Assembly (NCBI GenBank): GCA_003427395.1
Contig: BFEA01000034.1
Span: forward strand, 3,351,655 to 3,403,774
Reading direction: 5' to 3'
DNA from: Chara braunii
Lineage: Eukaryota > Streptophyta > Charophyceae > Charales > Characeae
Length of the DNA stretch: 52,120 nucleotides
Shown: positions 20,959 through 30,941 of the stretch, one piece after another
How positions within the stretch are numbered: position 1 is the first letter of the stretch
Layout: each line of letters opens with the position of its first letter
Notes under the pieces: model-generated
What the model saw: only the letters and a program-made list of their open reading frames with translations
Database searches by the model: none
Told to the model about the DNA's origin: nothing
Program-made: the position numbers and the translations under genes

Positions 20959-21573
20959 GCGGCAACCATGAAGTGGTGGTTTGTAAGAATACGGGATCGC
21001 GTTGTGTGAAAAACAAACCTGATCCTGACTCATTCACTATTGAGGAGTCAGAAGAGGAAAGGAAAATGATAAAATGGAAATAGGTTGAGGTGGAGAAGCC
21101 GCCAAAGGCCTTATCCCTCAATCTCACCAATATGAGTGAGACGATGGAGATGGCGTCCACATTCGGAACGACAGACCTTGATGCAATAAAGACATTGAGA
21201 GAGAAGGTCATGAAAAGTTCAGTGGAAGACGAGGTGAAGTTCGTTTGTCGACTGTCTGGGCGAGTACAAGAGCAAGCCGCACCCCAGACCCAAACTGCAA
21301 GCCGACTTTGTTTAGGGGCGGGCTCAAGCAGGGCTCGCAAAGGCGGTACAAGAGAATAGGTTAGAAGTGTCACCCCATCCCCATTCTTGTAACTGAAGAA
21401 AAGGATACATACTATAAGCGGGAAAGGGAATTAATACGACAGATGAGGGAAAAAGTCAAAGAAAGACCATGTATTAGCGAAGAGAATGAATTGAGTTTGG
21501 TTATGGGAAAGTCGAGGTTCCTCAGCAAGGAGGAGGAAGTTTTAATGATAAAAGCTATAAAACACCAGCAGCC
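20959..21573 (+). pseudogene. Protease-RT linker (decayed)
   Basis: In-frame fragments include CKNTGSRCVKNKPDPDSFTI, then KALSLNLTNMSETM (part of 21090-21359) and KSRFLSKEEEVLMIKAIK ending near 21569. The last phrase normally precedes the RT domain. Here it is cut by the insertion that ends near 22860, and the coding sense resumes after it. Several stops and frame changes are present. Confidence 0.65.
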
Positions 21574-21748
21574 GTGAGGCCGCGGTTATAATCGCGGCGA
21601 CCACGGTCTGTCGCGGCCCGCAGCGGCCGAGGGAAAAGGGGGTTGGGGGTGTGGGTTTCAGACTGGGGTTCCGAAACCCCGACCCTAACCCCTCGAATAA
21701 AAAAAAATAAAAATAATAATTTTCGGGGGGGCCTTCTTGGTGTGTGAA

Positions 21749-21814
21749 AAAAAAAAAAAAAAAAATCTTGATTGTTTAATTGTTATTTGATTGATTGATT
21801 GATTGGTTGGTTGG

Positions 21815-21845
<31 letters not shown>

Positions 21846-21857
21846 ATTGATTGATTA

Positions 21858-21891
<34 letters not shown>

Positions 21892-21919
21892 GGGGGAGGT
21901 CCTCCCTACCCTCCCCCTG

Positions 21920-21960
<41 letters not shown>
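21749..21960. repeat. poly(A), (GATT)n and (CA)n microsatellites
   Basis: A 17-A run (21749-21765), a GATT/GGTT tetranucleotide array (about 21773-21890), and a (CA)n run (21921-21960) that meets the assembly gap. Confidence 0.95.
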
Positions 21961-22600
21961 NNNNNNNNNNNNNNNNNNNNNNNNNNNNNNNNNNNNNNNN
22001 NNNNNNNNNNNNNNNNNNNNNNNNNNNNNNNNNNNNNNNNNNNNNNNNNNNNNNNNNNNNNNNNNNNNNNNNNNNNNNNNNNNNNNNNNNNNNNNNNNNN
22101 NNNNNNNNNNNNNNNNNNNNNNNNNNNNNNNNNNNNNNNNNNNNNNNNNNNNNNNNNNNNNNNNNNNNNNNNNNNNNNNNNNNNNNNNNNNNNNNNNNNN
22201 NNNNNNNNNNNNNNNNNNNNNNNNNNNNNNNNNNNNNNNNNNNNNNNNNNNNNNNNNNNNNNNNNNNNNNNNNNNNNNNNNNNNNNNNNNNNNNNNNNNN
22301 NNNNNNNNNNNNNNNNNNNNNNNNNNNNNNNNNNNNNNNNNNNNNNNNNNNNNNNNNNNNNNNNNNNNNNNNNNNNNNNNNNNNNNNNNNNNNNNNNNNN
22401 NNNNNNNNNNNNNNNNNNNNNNNNNNNNNNNNNNNNNNNNNNNNNNNNNNNNNNNNNNNNNNNNNNNNNNNNNNNNNNNNNNNNNNNNNNNNNNNNNNNN
22501 NNNNNNNNNNNNNNNNNNNNNNNNNNNNNNNNNNNNNNNNNNNNNNNNNNNNNNNNNNNNNNNNNNNNNNNNNNNNNNNNNNNNNNNNNNNNNNNNNNNN
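21961..22600. other. Assembly gap (640 N)
   Basis: Unresolved bases starting within a (CA)n run. Any open frame across it is meaningless, and the true length may differ from 640. Confidence 1.
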
Positions 22601-22860
22601 ATATATATTTATTTTTTTTTTTTTCGTTTTTTATTTTTTTTTCCTTCTAGTAAATGTCACAAAAGATTATTAAAAATCATAGGCGTGTAGAACTTTTTTT
22701 TATCTACACGTTTTGTTTTTTTTTCCGCCTATTTTTAGGCCCCCAAAAAATTCTCGGAGTTTCATGCCCGCACTCGGTTGCGGGCGGTCGACCGGAGTGG
22801 GCGGGATCCCGACCGCGGGCGGTAAAATGGCCCGCGGATGTGACCGCGGGTGATACATAG

Positions 22861-23690
22861 GATAAAGTTATAAAAGAAAGACATACTGCCTATGCGTTTA
22901 ATGACGGATGCCTCGATGTGGACAAGATTCTCAATATTAGGATTCATAATGTGCCGCATTAACCCTGGAATCTGTGAGGGGCAAGGTACAAAAATCCTGA
23001 GGACGAGAGAAGGGTATTGAACTATCTAGATGGGAAAATTCGTTCTCACATCGCAAACTATTCCAGTGAGTCATATGCCTCGCCATGGTTTTGCTTCATC
23101 AAGTCAAACGGGACCCTGAGATGGGTACAAGACCTACAACGATTGAATGCGGTGACAGTGAGAGATGCATATGGTTTGCCTAATGCAGATGCAATTCCAT
23201 AGTCATGTGTGGGTAAAGCTATAATTTCACTTATAAACCTATATTCTGGATAGGACAAATTTCCCGTATATCCACCAAACTGGCCTATGATTATCATGCA
23301 TACATCTAGGGGGTTAGTTCACATGAATGTTGCCCCTCAAGGATGGACAAACGCAGTTGTCATGGTGCAGAGGCACATGGTACGAGTGATGCAGACAGTC
23401 AACCCTCACATTACTGAGCCATATATCGATGATTTGACTGTGAAGAAAAGGACGAGTCAGAGGCGATGCCTGGAGTAAGGAAATTTGTATGGGGCCACAT
23501 TCAGGATGTTTGTAAAGTCCTAGGCTTATTGGAAGAGCACAACCTCACCGCTAGTGAGCCAAAATCTAAGCACTGCATGCGAAAAACTACGATTTTTTTG
23601 TTTGTTTGGGACGAGAGGGGTCGTCGCCTGTACATTAGGAAGACAAACAAGATTCTTGAGTGACCAAATTCATTTGGAACGGTTACCGAA
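22861..23690 (+). pseudogene. RT: Ty3/gypsy reverse transcriptase (decayed)
   Basis: RT copies element RNA into DNA. The frame opens DKVIKERHTAYAFND and runs, with stops, through FCFIKSNGTLRWVQDLQRLN and AVTVRDAYGLPNADAI. The first catalytic Asp, expected in a LIDLYSG-type motif, is Asn here (AAC at 23236-23238), with a stop at 23251-23253 and another at 23200-23202. RGLVHMNVAPQGWTNAV follows, then the YIDD box, intact, at 23422-23433. A frame change falls near 23460, then MPGVRKFVWGHIQDVCKVLG and HNLTASEPKSKHCM represent the thumb region. The mix of intact YIDD and lost first Asp shows random decay. Confidence 0.88.
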
Positions 23691-24290
23691 GTAAGAGGCT
23701 TCCTGGCTACGTGCGGGTTTTGAAGAGCCTTTATCAAGGAGTTTGCGGCAAAGACAAAACAACTACAGAAACTCGTCCGTCAGGATCAAGAGTGGAATTG
23801 GGGAGAAAAACAGGGGGCAATGGTGAAAGAAATAAAGAGTGAGTTTGAGGATGGGGGCCTGGTATTGGGAGTTCTAGATTATACAGCCACCATGACTAGA
23901 CCAGTTATCGTAGAGACGGATGTTGGTCCTATTGCTCTGCGGGAAGTCCTTATTCAGAAAGATCGCAGGGCAGAGGAGAAACCATTAAGATTTGAGAGTC
24001 GCACTCTTAACACTACAGAAAAACATTTTTTGCAGTTTAAGTGTGAGACATTGGCAATCCTCCACTGCGTACACATCTTTAGGAATTATCTTTTCGGGAG
24101 AAGGTTTGTACTAAGGGTGGACAGGACTGCTTTTACTGGCTCTGTTAAGAATTACACACCTTTGGATCCGACCATTGTCAGATGACTTCCGTACATTTTG
24201 GATGTTTGATTTTCAATTGGAGCGTATACCAGAGAGCAAGAATAAAGCGAATGGACTAGATCGGATCAATCGGGATAGGAAGAAAGGTTA
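23691..24290 (+). pseudogene. RH: Ty3/gypsy RNase H domain (decayed)
   Basis: RNase H removes the RNA strand during reverse transcription. The main open part is 23820-24185. The first acidic residue lies in VETDVGPIAL (Asp codon 23919-23921), the Glu in FKCETLAIL after ESRTLNTTEKHFLQ, and an Asp in RVDRTAF. All three catalytic acids are therefore kept. A frame change near 24175 leads to FWMFDFQLERIPESKNKANG, the usual end of this domain. The connection from RT contains a stop at about 23660. Confidence 0.85.
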
Positions 24291-24872
24291 TTCAAATGAG
24301 GGTTCGTCACCGGTGGACGACTTCTTGGATTGCGAAGAAGATATAGTGCTCTACATTAATGCATGGCCCGCGACCACAAAGCAGTTGGTAACTCCATGCC
24401 AACACTCATGGATCACCCCGTAGAGGTACAAATGAGGTGCAAATATTGTACTCAAACCATTTGCAGAAGAGGACCCCTTGCGTGAGCAAGGAGTTGACTG
24501 GATGATGAAGTGGACACCTACATATTACACGAGGAGCCATCTATGATTGAAGATAAACCACATCACGTGGAGGCGCATGAAAGATTGAAGGGAGTTTTAT
24601 ATATTTCAGTCAATGCTCTGGTGCAGGAAGAAGCATTGAGGATAGATGACCAAGGGTTCAGTAAAGAAGGGGAAGAGACTCTAGGAGAGGAGGATTCCGC
24701 AAGAGTGAATATGCAGGTATATATCTAGAGCTGAGACTACTCCTTCCATGCGAAATAAGGGAAAGGGAGGCAAGTCAGAAAACCCTCACGATGAAGTCGC
24801 GCTTTTTAGTAAGGGATAGTCATCTATTTATTCGAGGGAGAGCAAGTGAACCGAGGAGAGTGGTTTGTCCGC
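24291..24872 (+). pseudogene. RNase H-integrase spacer of element B (decayed)
   Basis: Fragments such as DDFLDCEEDIVLYINAW, then in another frame LKPFAEEDP, and RLKGVLYISVNALVQEEALR (24571-24630), are recognisable as the linker of this element family. It ends with the codons for RVVCP just before the nested element N1. The continuation, RQIDVIVALHDG, is on the far side at about 32516. Confidence 0.65.
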
Positions 24873-25199
24873 TGTCGGACCAAATACCCTTACAAGGGCA
24901 TTTAACCATGTTTTTACAATCAACACACCGATCGCACTGACCACCATGACGGGGTCGGTCTGAACTTAAAAGTGTACGTGTTTGTAGCGCGACACTTCGA
25001 AAACGATTTCCTCGACTATTGAGGCCGGGGAAAATTGGTGAGAAAATTTTGTCAAGTACGCGCGCACGTTATTGAGACGCGCGCTCTGATGGTTATGGTC
25101 AATACTAATATCCTTCGGCCAAAGAGGTCGAGGGGTCGATTGGGTTAGTGATGTGTTAGATAGACTTACGACACACAATGAGACTTAATCGTCAGTACG

Positions 25200-26030
25200 T
25201 TATTTGGGATAAATTAATATACACCCCGGTCATACGGCCATACGGCCGAAGCAAACTAAAAGTGTGTGATCATCGGGTCTACAATAGCGCCCAAATTGCT
25301 AAGCACTTACTTGAGCAGTACCTCTGTCCTACTCATATACAACAAATGAGGTTTTGAGTCTACCGCTCGGTCTCCCATGTGAAGGGAGGTGTCTGTCTCT
25401 TAGACGATGACTTCCTGACCTCGAGGCACCCAAACAACCGGTGGCTTCGTCCCTTTCGGAAGGAAACATCATTGCGGACCCTGATATCGCGTATACATGC
25501 CCTAAACTCAGACTACTTGAACTGGTACCCACCTATCTACCGGTACTGGGCCTCTAAAAATGCCAACTTTTGTCTTCTTCTACTCGACCTCGGATACCCG
25601 GCACATCTACCTTTACTTGGTGTGGTACCGACCTACCTGCTACTTGAGTGTTTTATCTTCCTCTCAAGTGTCGCGGACCTCCTGCCCCGCCACCCGAGTG
25701 TTTTCCCAGTTGCAACCCTCAATGTCATTGCTACATGTAAGTACCAGCCCTCGACCTTCCGAGCAATCAAGTGCCCTTGTAGGGAACACACTCATCCAAG
25801 TCGACAAGCACTCAGGCAGGCACGCAGACTAGCAAGCGCACACACACACAGACTTAGAATTGGGCTCGGGTCACTAGGCGAACCGAGCCTCATTCCTTTA
25901 CTTATATCGGGACTGCTTCTGTCTTGCTCGAAGCAGGAGCTAGCCTGATAGGTTTCGGTATAAATTGACAAGTAACAAACTCGAGGATCGAGTCCACCTG
26001 CCTGCGGGTCAACTCCTTTTGACAAGGAGC
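25200..26030 (+). other. N1 left part, open frame without family
   Basis: A long frame (25379-25948) opens with GTG rather than ATG. Its codons echo a partly repeated DNA pattern (CCGGTACTGGGCCTC, then CCGGCACATCTACC). I recognise no domain. I treat it as chance openness in LTR-type sequence. Confidence 0.35.
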
Positions 26031-26040
26031 CCCATATGAT

Positions 26041-26115
26041 TTCGCCCCTGTTCTCGGCAAACGGGGCTCGAACCCGCGACCTCGGTATTAGAATTAGTTA
26101 TGTAGGAGAGGTACG
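26041..26115 (-). repeat. tRNA-like relic (3' half well kept)
   Basis: On the minus strand GAGGTCGCGGGTTCGAGCCC is a near-perfect tRNA T arm with B box, followed by CGTTTGCCGA. The 5' half pairs poorly and the A box is weak. It may be a SINE head or a tRNA relic. A primer-binding role is possible because it follows an LTR-like start by about 1.2 kb, but the tRNA 3' end including CCA is not complemented. Confidence 0.55.
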
Positions 26116-26399
26116 ACACTTGGCACGAGCAGATAGTTAGTAGTTAGATTCTGTTCTTTTATTTTATTTTCGTTAGTTATTGCTAGATTTTTTATTTTTT
26201 ATTTTTTTTATTATTATTATCGTTTTGGTTTGTCTTTCTTTTTCTTTCTCTCGATCTCGTACTTCACGAGACTCGTCTGCATAAATGAATCCGTAGCGGA
26301 ACCGCGGGAAGGTTCATTCCCCTCGGGGTTGTTGATACGGGGCCTTAGGCTTGGCTCACTCGATACTAGCCTGCACACTCGGGAGAGAGGCGAGCTGTA

Positions 26400-26960
26400 G
26401 CAGGTGAGCCAGCGGACGACGCGACCCCGACATCAAGAAGAGCAGCGGAGGGGTCGTGAAGTGGTAGCAAGGAGGAGTCGCGCGAGGAGTAAAGAAGATG
26501 GTCGCGCGAAGGAAAGGAGATGGCTGCACAGAAAAAGGAAGCGCAGCGGGAAGCAGGAGGAGCAGTTAAGGGAAAAGCAAGAAGTAGGAGTTGTGCGGGG
26601 GAAATAGTGGAAATGACCGAGCAAAAAGATGTGGAACATGGAACGCGTGGAGAACAACGGAGATGGCGCATGGGGAGTAGCGAAGATGGCCGTGGGGTAG
26701 AAGGAGGGCGAGGGGAGGTAGCGCAAGCGGGCAAAAAGAAGAAATGTATGCATGAAGAGAGGAGGAGATGATTGTGTGGTGGTAGCAGAAGGTGAATGTG
26801 CGGAGGAAAAGAGGATGGTCGCGCAGAAGAAGGCGGAGCGAAGAAAGGCAGTGAGAAAAGTAGCGGGAGGAGGGAGTAGAAGAAGTAGTAGTAGTAGTAA
26901 TAGAAGAAGAAGAAGATGATGAAGAAGAAGAAGAAGAGGAGGAGGAAGAGGAGGAGATAA
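26400..26960. repeat. Polypurine-rich tract
   Basis: The plus strand is dominated by A and G, ending in GAAGAAGAAG-type trinucleotides (26880-26960). The phrase GATGGTCGCGC with purine flanks recurs near 26497 and 26815. Ser/Leu-rich frames on the minus strand are by-products of this bias. Confidence 0.75.
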
Positions 26961-26978
26961 GGGGAGAGGGCGACTTAC

Positions 26979-27240
26979 CTGGCAGTAGGTGCACCCTCCC
27001 TTGTAGTCGATAATGGCGCCAGGAGGTTGGGCCCGTCATCGTCGACTTGTTAGAATGCGCGTTGTACCGTCACTGCCCGACCTGCACGAGTGCACACTTG
27101 TGCCTTCCGTTTGGCCCGTGACCTGATCACGATATGCTGCACTTCATGTCGGACATCGTTGCTTTGTGGGACGACGACAATGACGACGACGATGAGGAGG
27201 GAGATAAGACAGGTAAGTCTCCTACCCTGCGATTGGCGTC
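26979..27240 (-). other. Exon-like piece 1 (minus)
   Basis: On the minus strand a frame reading QHIVIRSRAKRKAQVCTRAG, with one stop, ends in a consensus donor, CTGCCAG/GTAAGT, whose exon side ends at 26979. The split codon is in phase 2, as at 28126 and 29304. No homology was recognised. Confidence 0.35.
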
Positions 27241-27262
27241 TCGCTATTTTCATCAATAGGAT

Positions 27263-27267
27263 ATGTG

Positions 27268-27313
<46 letters not shown>

Positions 27314-27366
27314 AGTGTGTGTGTGTGTGTGCGTGTGTGTATGTGTGTGTGTGTGTGTGTGTGTGA

Positions 27367-27403
<37 letters not shown>

Positions 27404-27406
27404 GAG

Positions 27407-27472
<66 letters not shown>
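27263..27472. repeat. (GT)n then (GA)n compound microsatellite
   Basis: Interrupted GT run (27263-27382) followed by GA (27383-27472). It creates several spurious low-complexity frames. Confidence 0.97.
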
Positions 27473-27474
<2 letters not shown>

Positions 27475-27597
27475 ACCAACTCGCTCGGTGATCGCCGCTG
27501 CGGCAATCGGACTTCCGTCCCTGAACACAACGCGCCGTCAGTTTGGCTGCATCTGCCCGGGAAAGTAGCTAGTATACACCAGCTAACCCTTTTTGCT

Positions 27598-27690
27598 ACT
27601 ATTATTACTGTTATTACTATTATTATTATTATTGTTATTATTATTATTATTGTTATTATTATTATTATTGTTATTATTATTATTATTATT
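27598..27690. repeat. (ATT/GTT)n microsatellite
   Basis: Trinucleotide array with GTT interruptions at regular steps. Confidence 0.95.
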
Positions 27691-28125
27691 GACAAGGATG
27701 ATACCTGGCCGCGATTATGGTTAGGATACGTGTCGGCAAGTACTACCGTTATAAGCGACACAGTCACTAGACAGAATGTCGTGCAAACACGCAGTAAGGG
27801 AAAATTTTATAAGGAAGAAGAAAGAAGGCGTGAGAGGGAAAGAAGAGATGGGTTGGTCAAGGAGGAGATATGAGAGGAGGAGGAAGGAGAAGAAGATGAA
27901 GAGACGAAGCGGATCACGAGGAACGTAGAGGGGCATCTTAAGGGAATGATGAGCAACGTCACGCGGGAATGAAGGAGAACGGCGTTGCATGGGAAGATGA
28001 AAAGTGCAGCGGGAATGAAGGAGAACAACTTAGCTTACGGTGCATGAGGTCATAGTTGCGTGGCAGAAGAAGAAGAAGAAGTGTGTGTGTGAGAGAGGTG
28101 AGGATGATAATGTGAGGGCACATAC

Positions 28126-28260
28126 CTAGTATTGGCGATGGTCTGCATAGGTCGACATCTTCATGTACTTCGGTTGTTGATGCTGACAGTCTGCTCAGGC
28201 TGCATTTGACTGACGACAAAGGACTGATCACGTCGCCCAGAAGTAGCGACACCCTTGAGA
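28126..28260 (-). other. Exon-like piece 2 (minus)
   Basis: The minus-strand frame contains DQSFVVSQMQPEQTVSINN, then a stop, and reaches a donor, ACTAG/GTATGT, with the exon side ending at 28126. The phase is 2. Purine-rich simple sequence lies just beyond the donor, on the intron side. Confidence 0.35.
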
Positions 28261-28319
28261 AAAGTGTGTGTGTGTGTCTACGTGTGTGAGAGATGGTTAA
28301 CGACATACACTATTTATAG

Positions 28320-28680
28320 ACCACTTTCAGCCACTTCAGGTCCCCACCTGAAACTCATGAAATGACCTGAAGTGACTAAAGTTTCTGAAAGGGGTTTCAG
28401 GTACCCCCATCCAAATGGTTGGATGGGGGTACCTGAAACCCCTTTCAGAAACTTTAGCCACTTCAGCGGTTTTAGGTCCCCACCTAAAATTCCTGAAATG
28501 ACCTGAAGTGGCTGAAAAAACAGGCAGAAAAAAGAAAAAGAAAAAAAACATAAAACTTATCCTCCAAACCACCCGAAACTTATGAAATGACCTGAAGTGT
28601 CTCCAGGCCATTTCAGCAGTTTCAGACCACTTCAGAATCTTTTATTCTGAAATTTCAGGTGGTCATTAACCGCAAGTGGC
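28320..28680. repeat. Nested palindromic repeat built on CACTTCAGG words
   Basis: The words CCTGAAGTG, CATTTCA and TTTCAGGT recur in both orientations. The centre is a hairpin with 48-bp arms (28367-28414 and 28419-28466), a 4-base loop and a single mismatch. The rest is shorter inverted copies of the same words. It could be a foldback element or a hairpin RNA precursor. Confidence 0.9.
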
Positions 28681-28702
28681 GTGTGTGTGTGTCTGTGTGC
28701 AT

Positions 28703-28703
<1 letters not shown>

Positions 28704-28738
<35 letters not shown>

Positions 28739-28759
28739 TTAAAAAACAGGCATACAAAA

Positions 28760-28798
<39 letters not shown>

Positions 28799-29229
28799 TA
28801 GACAGACCGTGACAGACAGACAAAGACACAGATTCAAAAACACACAGTCATGGTGAAACACACAGTTACTGTGACACACACATGGTCACGGTGACACACA
28901 CAGACATGGTGAAACACAGACACGATGAAACACACAGTCACTGTGGCACACACAAACATAGTGAAACTGTGACACAGACACAGTGCACGGTGACGCACAG
29001 ATGCACAATGACATTGATACCCAGTGAAACACACAGTCCCACTGACATGGACATTATGACACATACAAAAAACTGTGACACACACACAAAGACTATGATA
29101 CAGTGACACACACTGTGACACATACATAGACACAGTAAAACACATTGTCGCAGTGACACATACATAATGAAACGCACACAAACAAGTGACACAAATACAC
29201 AGCGACCTGTACACAGTGACACAGAGAGA

Positions 29230-29296
<67 letters not shown>
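28704..29296. repeat. poly(T), (GACA)n, degenerate CACAGTGA array, (GA)n
   Basis: Poly(T) at about 28704-28735, GACA tetranucleotides at 28762-28796, a loose array of GTGACACACA and ATGGTGAAACACA words to about 29220, then GA repeats to 29296. The minus-strand Val/Cys/Ser-rich frames reflect this repeat. Confidence 0.93.
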
Positions 29297-29303
29297 TACG
29301 TAC

Positions 29304-29460
29304 CGGGTGTACGTGAGAGGTCGGCTATGGTATTGACGTCATGAACATTGGTCTTCAAAGTCGAAGTGAGCATGTTGCGTGAATGCGGCCCTGAAAGGAT
29401 CGACGAGTAGTGTAGGCTGGGCCAGGGGGTCCACATAGTCCCACATGGTACTTGCTGACT
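29304..29460 (-). other. Exon-like piece 3 (minus)
   Basis: The minus-strand frame includes WDYVDPLAQPTLLVDPFRAA and AHFDFEDQ, then a stop, then RQYHSRPLTYTR, ending at a donor-like ACCCG/GTACGT with the exon side at 29304, phase 2. The end resembles those of pieces 1 and 2 (all end in T-x-R or N-T-R). A (CT)n intron-side tract follows immediately. Confidence 0.4.
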
Positions 29461-29528
29461 TAACAAAGCGTGACCGGGACTGGGTACCGCTGACTGGGCT
29501 GGGTTAGACTACCCACTTGCCCACGTAC

Positions 29529-29700
29529 CTGCGGACTGTAGCCTAAGACTTTATTGAAGGCCACCTCCGAATCTTCCTGGAAAAGTTGTAGGCTTGACCT
29601 TTCGAGACTGCAGCAACTACGACCTTGACTCTTCGGAGCTGTAGCAGCCACAACTCCTACCACTGCTAAGATTTTAACCTACGGACCTACTGTTCGAGGC
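29529..29700 (-). other. Exon-like piece 4 (minus)
   Basis: A possible acceptor (TTGCTTGTTGTAG, minus strand, near 29713-29725) precedes a frame with ATAPKSQGRSCCSLERSSLQ, ending at the donor CCGCAG/GTACGT, exon side at 29529. The product is unknown. A (CAG)n run lies at about 29739-29755. Confidence 0.35.
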
Positions 29701-29934
29701 CCAACGACCGCCCTATCTACAACAAGCAAACAGTCAGCAGCAGCAGCAGCAGCAACACCTCCCATATGAGGGGGAGGCCAACCAGTCTTCGACATTCAGG
29801 CCTAGGCAGGCAATGCGGACATGCTGCTGCAATGGTGCGCAAGTGCCTGCATGTGCACTAGCGGCCGTAGCCGAGTTGTAGGGCACGAGTACTGGGAGGT
29901 GAGAATGTGGTAGGCAGGTAGAGAGTGAGTGGGT

Positions 29935-30070
29935 GAGTCAATGTTGTCTACAGCCAATCAGGTGAGTAGACACTGTGCACAACCGATCGAGTGAGTCAAA
30001 TGTTGTGCACAACCAATCGAGAAAGTGAGTGTTGTGTGTTGCCAATCGAGTGAGTAGATGCGGTACACTA
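29935..30070. repeat. Tandem repeat, about 4 copies of ~30 bp
   Basis: Variants of GTGAGTCAATGTTGTGCAC and AACCAATCGA follow one another. Confidence 0.8.
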
Positions 30071-30484
30071 TGTTGTATTATGTGGTCTGCTTGCACTCTG
30101 GCAATGGGCTTGGCCACGAGAAAGGAGAGAGGGAGATAAATAAAGAGTCAGTGAAGGAGCTCTGCGCAAGTGCAAATCAAGTCTACTAGTGTAGGATGAG
30201 CAAGGTTATCCCCATCACATCATATATATCTTTGTATCAGGTTGTATATACTACCCTATATTACTATGCATCCATTTGTGCTTGAATATATGAATTTGCG
30301 GCTTTCTTCTTGATTAAACCTGAGCTAGGGAAAAATGCTATGCATGTATAAGCAATGGTTGGAGTGAGTTTATCTTTCTTCTAATGCAAATGCATGATGT
30401 AATGAAGGTTTCATGCGTGTTGGTTTCACTGTTTGAGGGTTAGTTGATATGAATTATGTATGGCTAACTGTTTCTGAAAACGCA

Positions 30485-30900
30485 TAGTGGGAACGAGAAA
30501 CTCTCGTACGGGTTGTCTCACCATGTGTGTGTTTAGTTTGGGTAGATAAGGCAACGGGAATGTGGACTCCATGAAGTTTTGTACTGCTTGATAGGATTTG
30601 CTAACATTGATGAGGGTTGAGTGCACTACAAAAGTTATTGGATTGTGCATGGTTATGTATGTTTGGGATTATTGATTGGCTAACCCAGGATGTATGCATG
30701 TGTCCTTGTCGAAACACTTCGACTAACGCTCATCTTCTCAAAGTTAGATTGACTCAAGTCAAAAGTTAGTTGAAGGTCTTCTGAGAAATACGTAATGAGG
30801 TGAGAATACCCGTATGAACTTCCTCATTATGTGATTTATTGAGTCATTGGGATGTGACCTCGTGTGGTCTGCGAGTCCGACTTTAAGACCTTCAATTGAC
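30485..30900. ncRNA. Multi-branched stem structure, RNA-like (hypothetical)
   Basis: An outer perfect 11-bp stem pairs TTGAAGGTCTT (30770-30780) with AAGACCTTCAA (30885-30895). Inside it are CGTAATGAGG with CCTCATTATG (30791-30800 and 30822-30831, one G-U) and GACC with GGTC (30856-30859 and 30866-30869). Upstream are ACGAGA/TCTCGT (30493-30498 and 30502-30507), GTCGAA/TTCGAC (about 30708-30723) and TTGACT/AGTCAA. So many compact stems in 400 bases suggest a structured transcript, but I cannot name one. Confidence 0.4.
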
Positions 30901-30941
30901 CTAAGACACAAGGGTTCTTCTAAAAGAAAGTAAACTAGCAG

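Larger units (their letters stand above)
21574..22860. mobile_element. 1.29 kb insertion in pol, containing the gap
   Basis: The pol reading stops at GATAAAAGCTATAAAA (about 21549-21564) and resumes at GATAAAGTTATAAAAG (22861-22876). This looks like a diverged target duplication. Both ends are GC-rich with inverted similarity: CCGCGGTTATAATCGCGG near 21580-21597, and on the minus strand CCGCGGTCACATCCGCGG near the right end. That suggests a terminal-inverted-repeat DNA transposon, although the long duplicated stretch would also fit retroposition. The inside is simple sequence: poly(A), (GATT)n, (CA)n and the gap. Confidence 0.55.

Noticed and set aside
21879-22690. Three long frames across the gap
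   Set aside because: They exist only because N is read as open.
25379-25948. 189-codon frame in N1
   Set aside because: Opens with GTG, reflects partly repeated DNA words, and has no recognised domain.
26041-26115. Primer-binding site of N1
   Set aside because: The sequence complements a tRNA T arm rather than the last 18 bases with CCA, and it is too far from any fixed LTR end.
27222-27767. Ile/Ser/Thr-His repeat protein
   Set aside because: Direct translation of GT, GA and ATT microsatellites.
28834-29466. Cys/Val/Ser-rich minus frame
   Set aside because: Mostly translation of the CACAGTGA and GA arrays. Only its upstream end (29304-29460) was kept as an exon-like piece.
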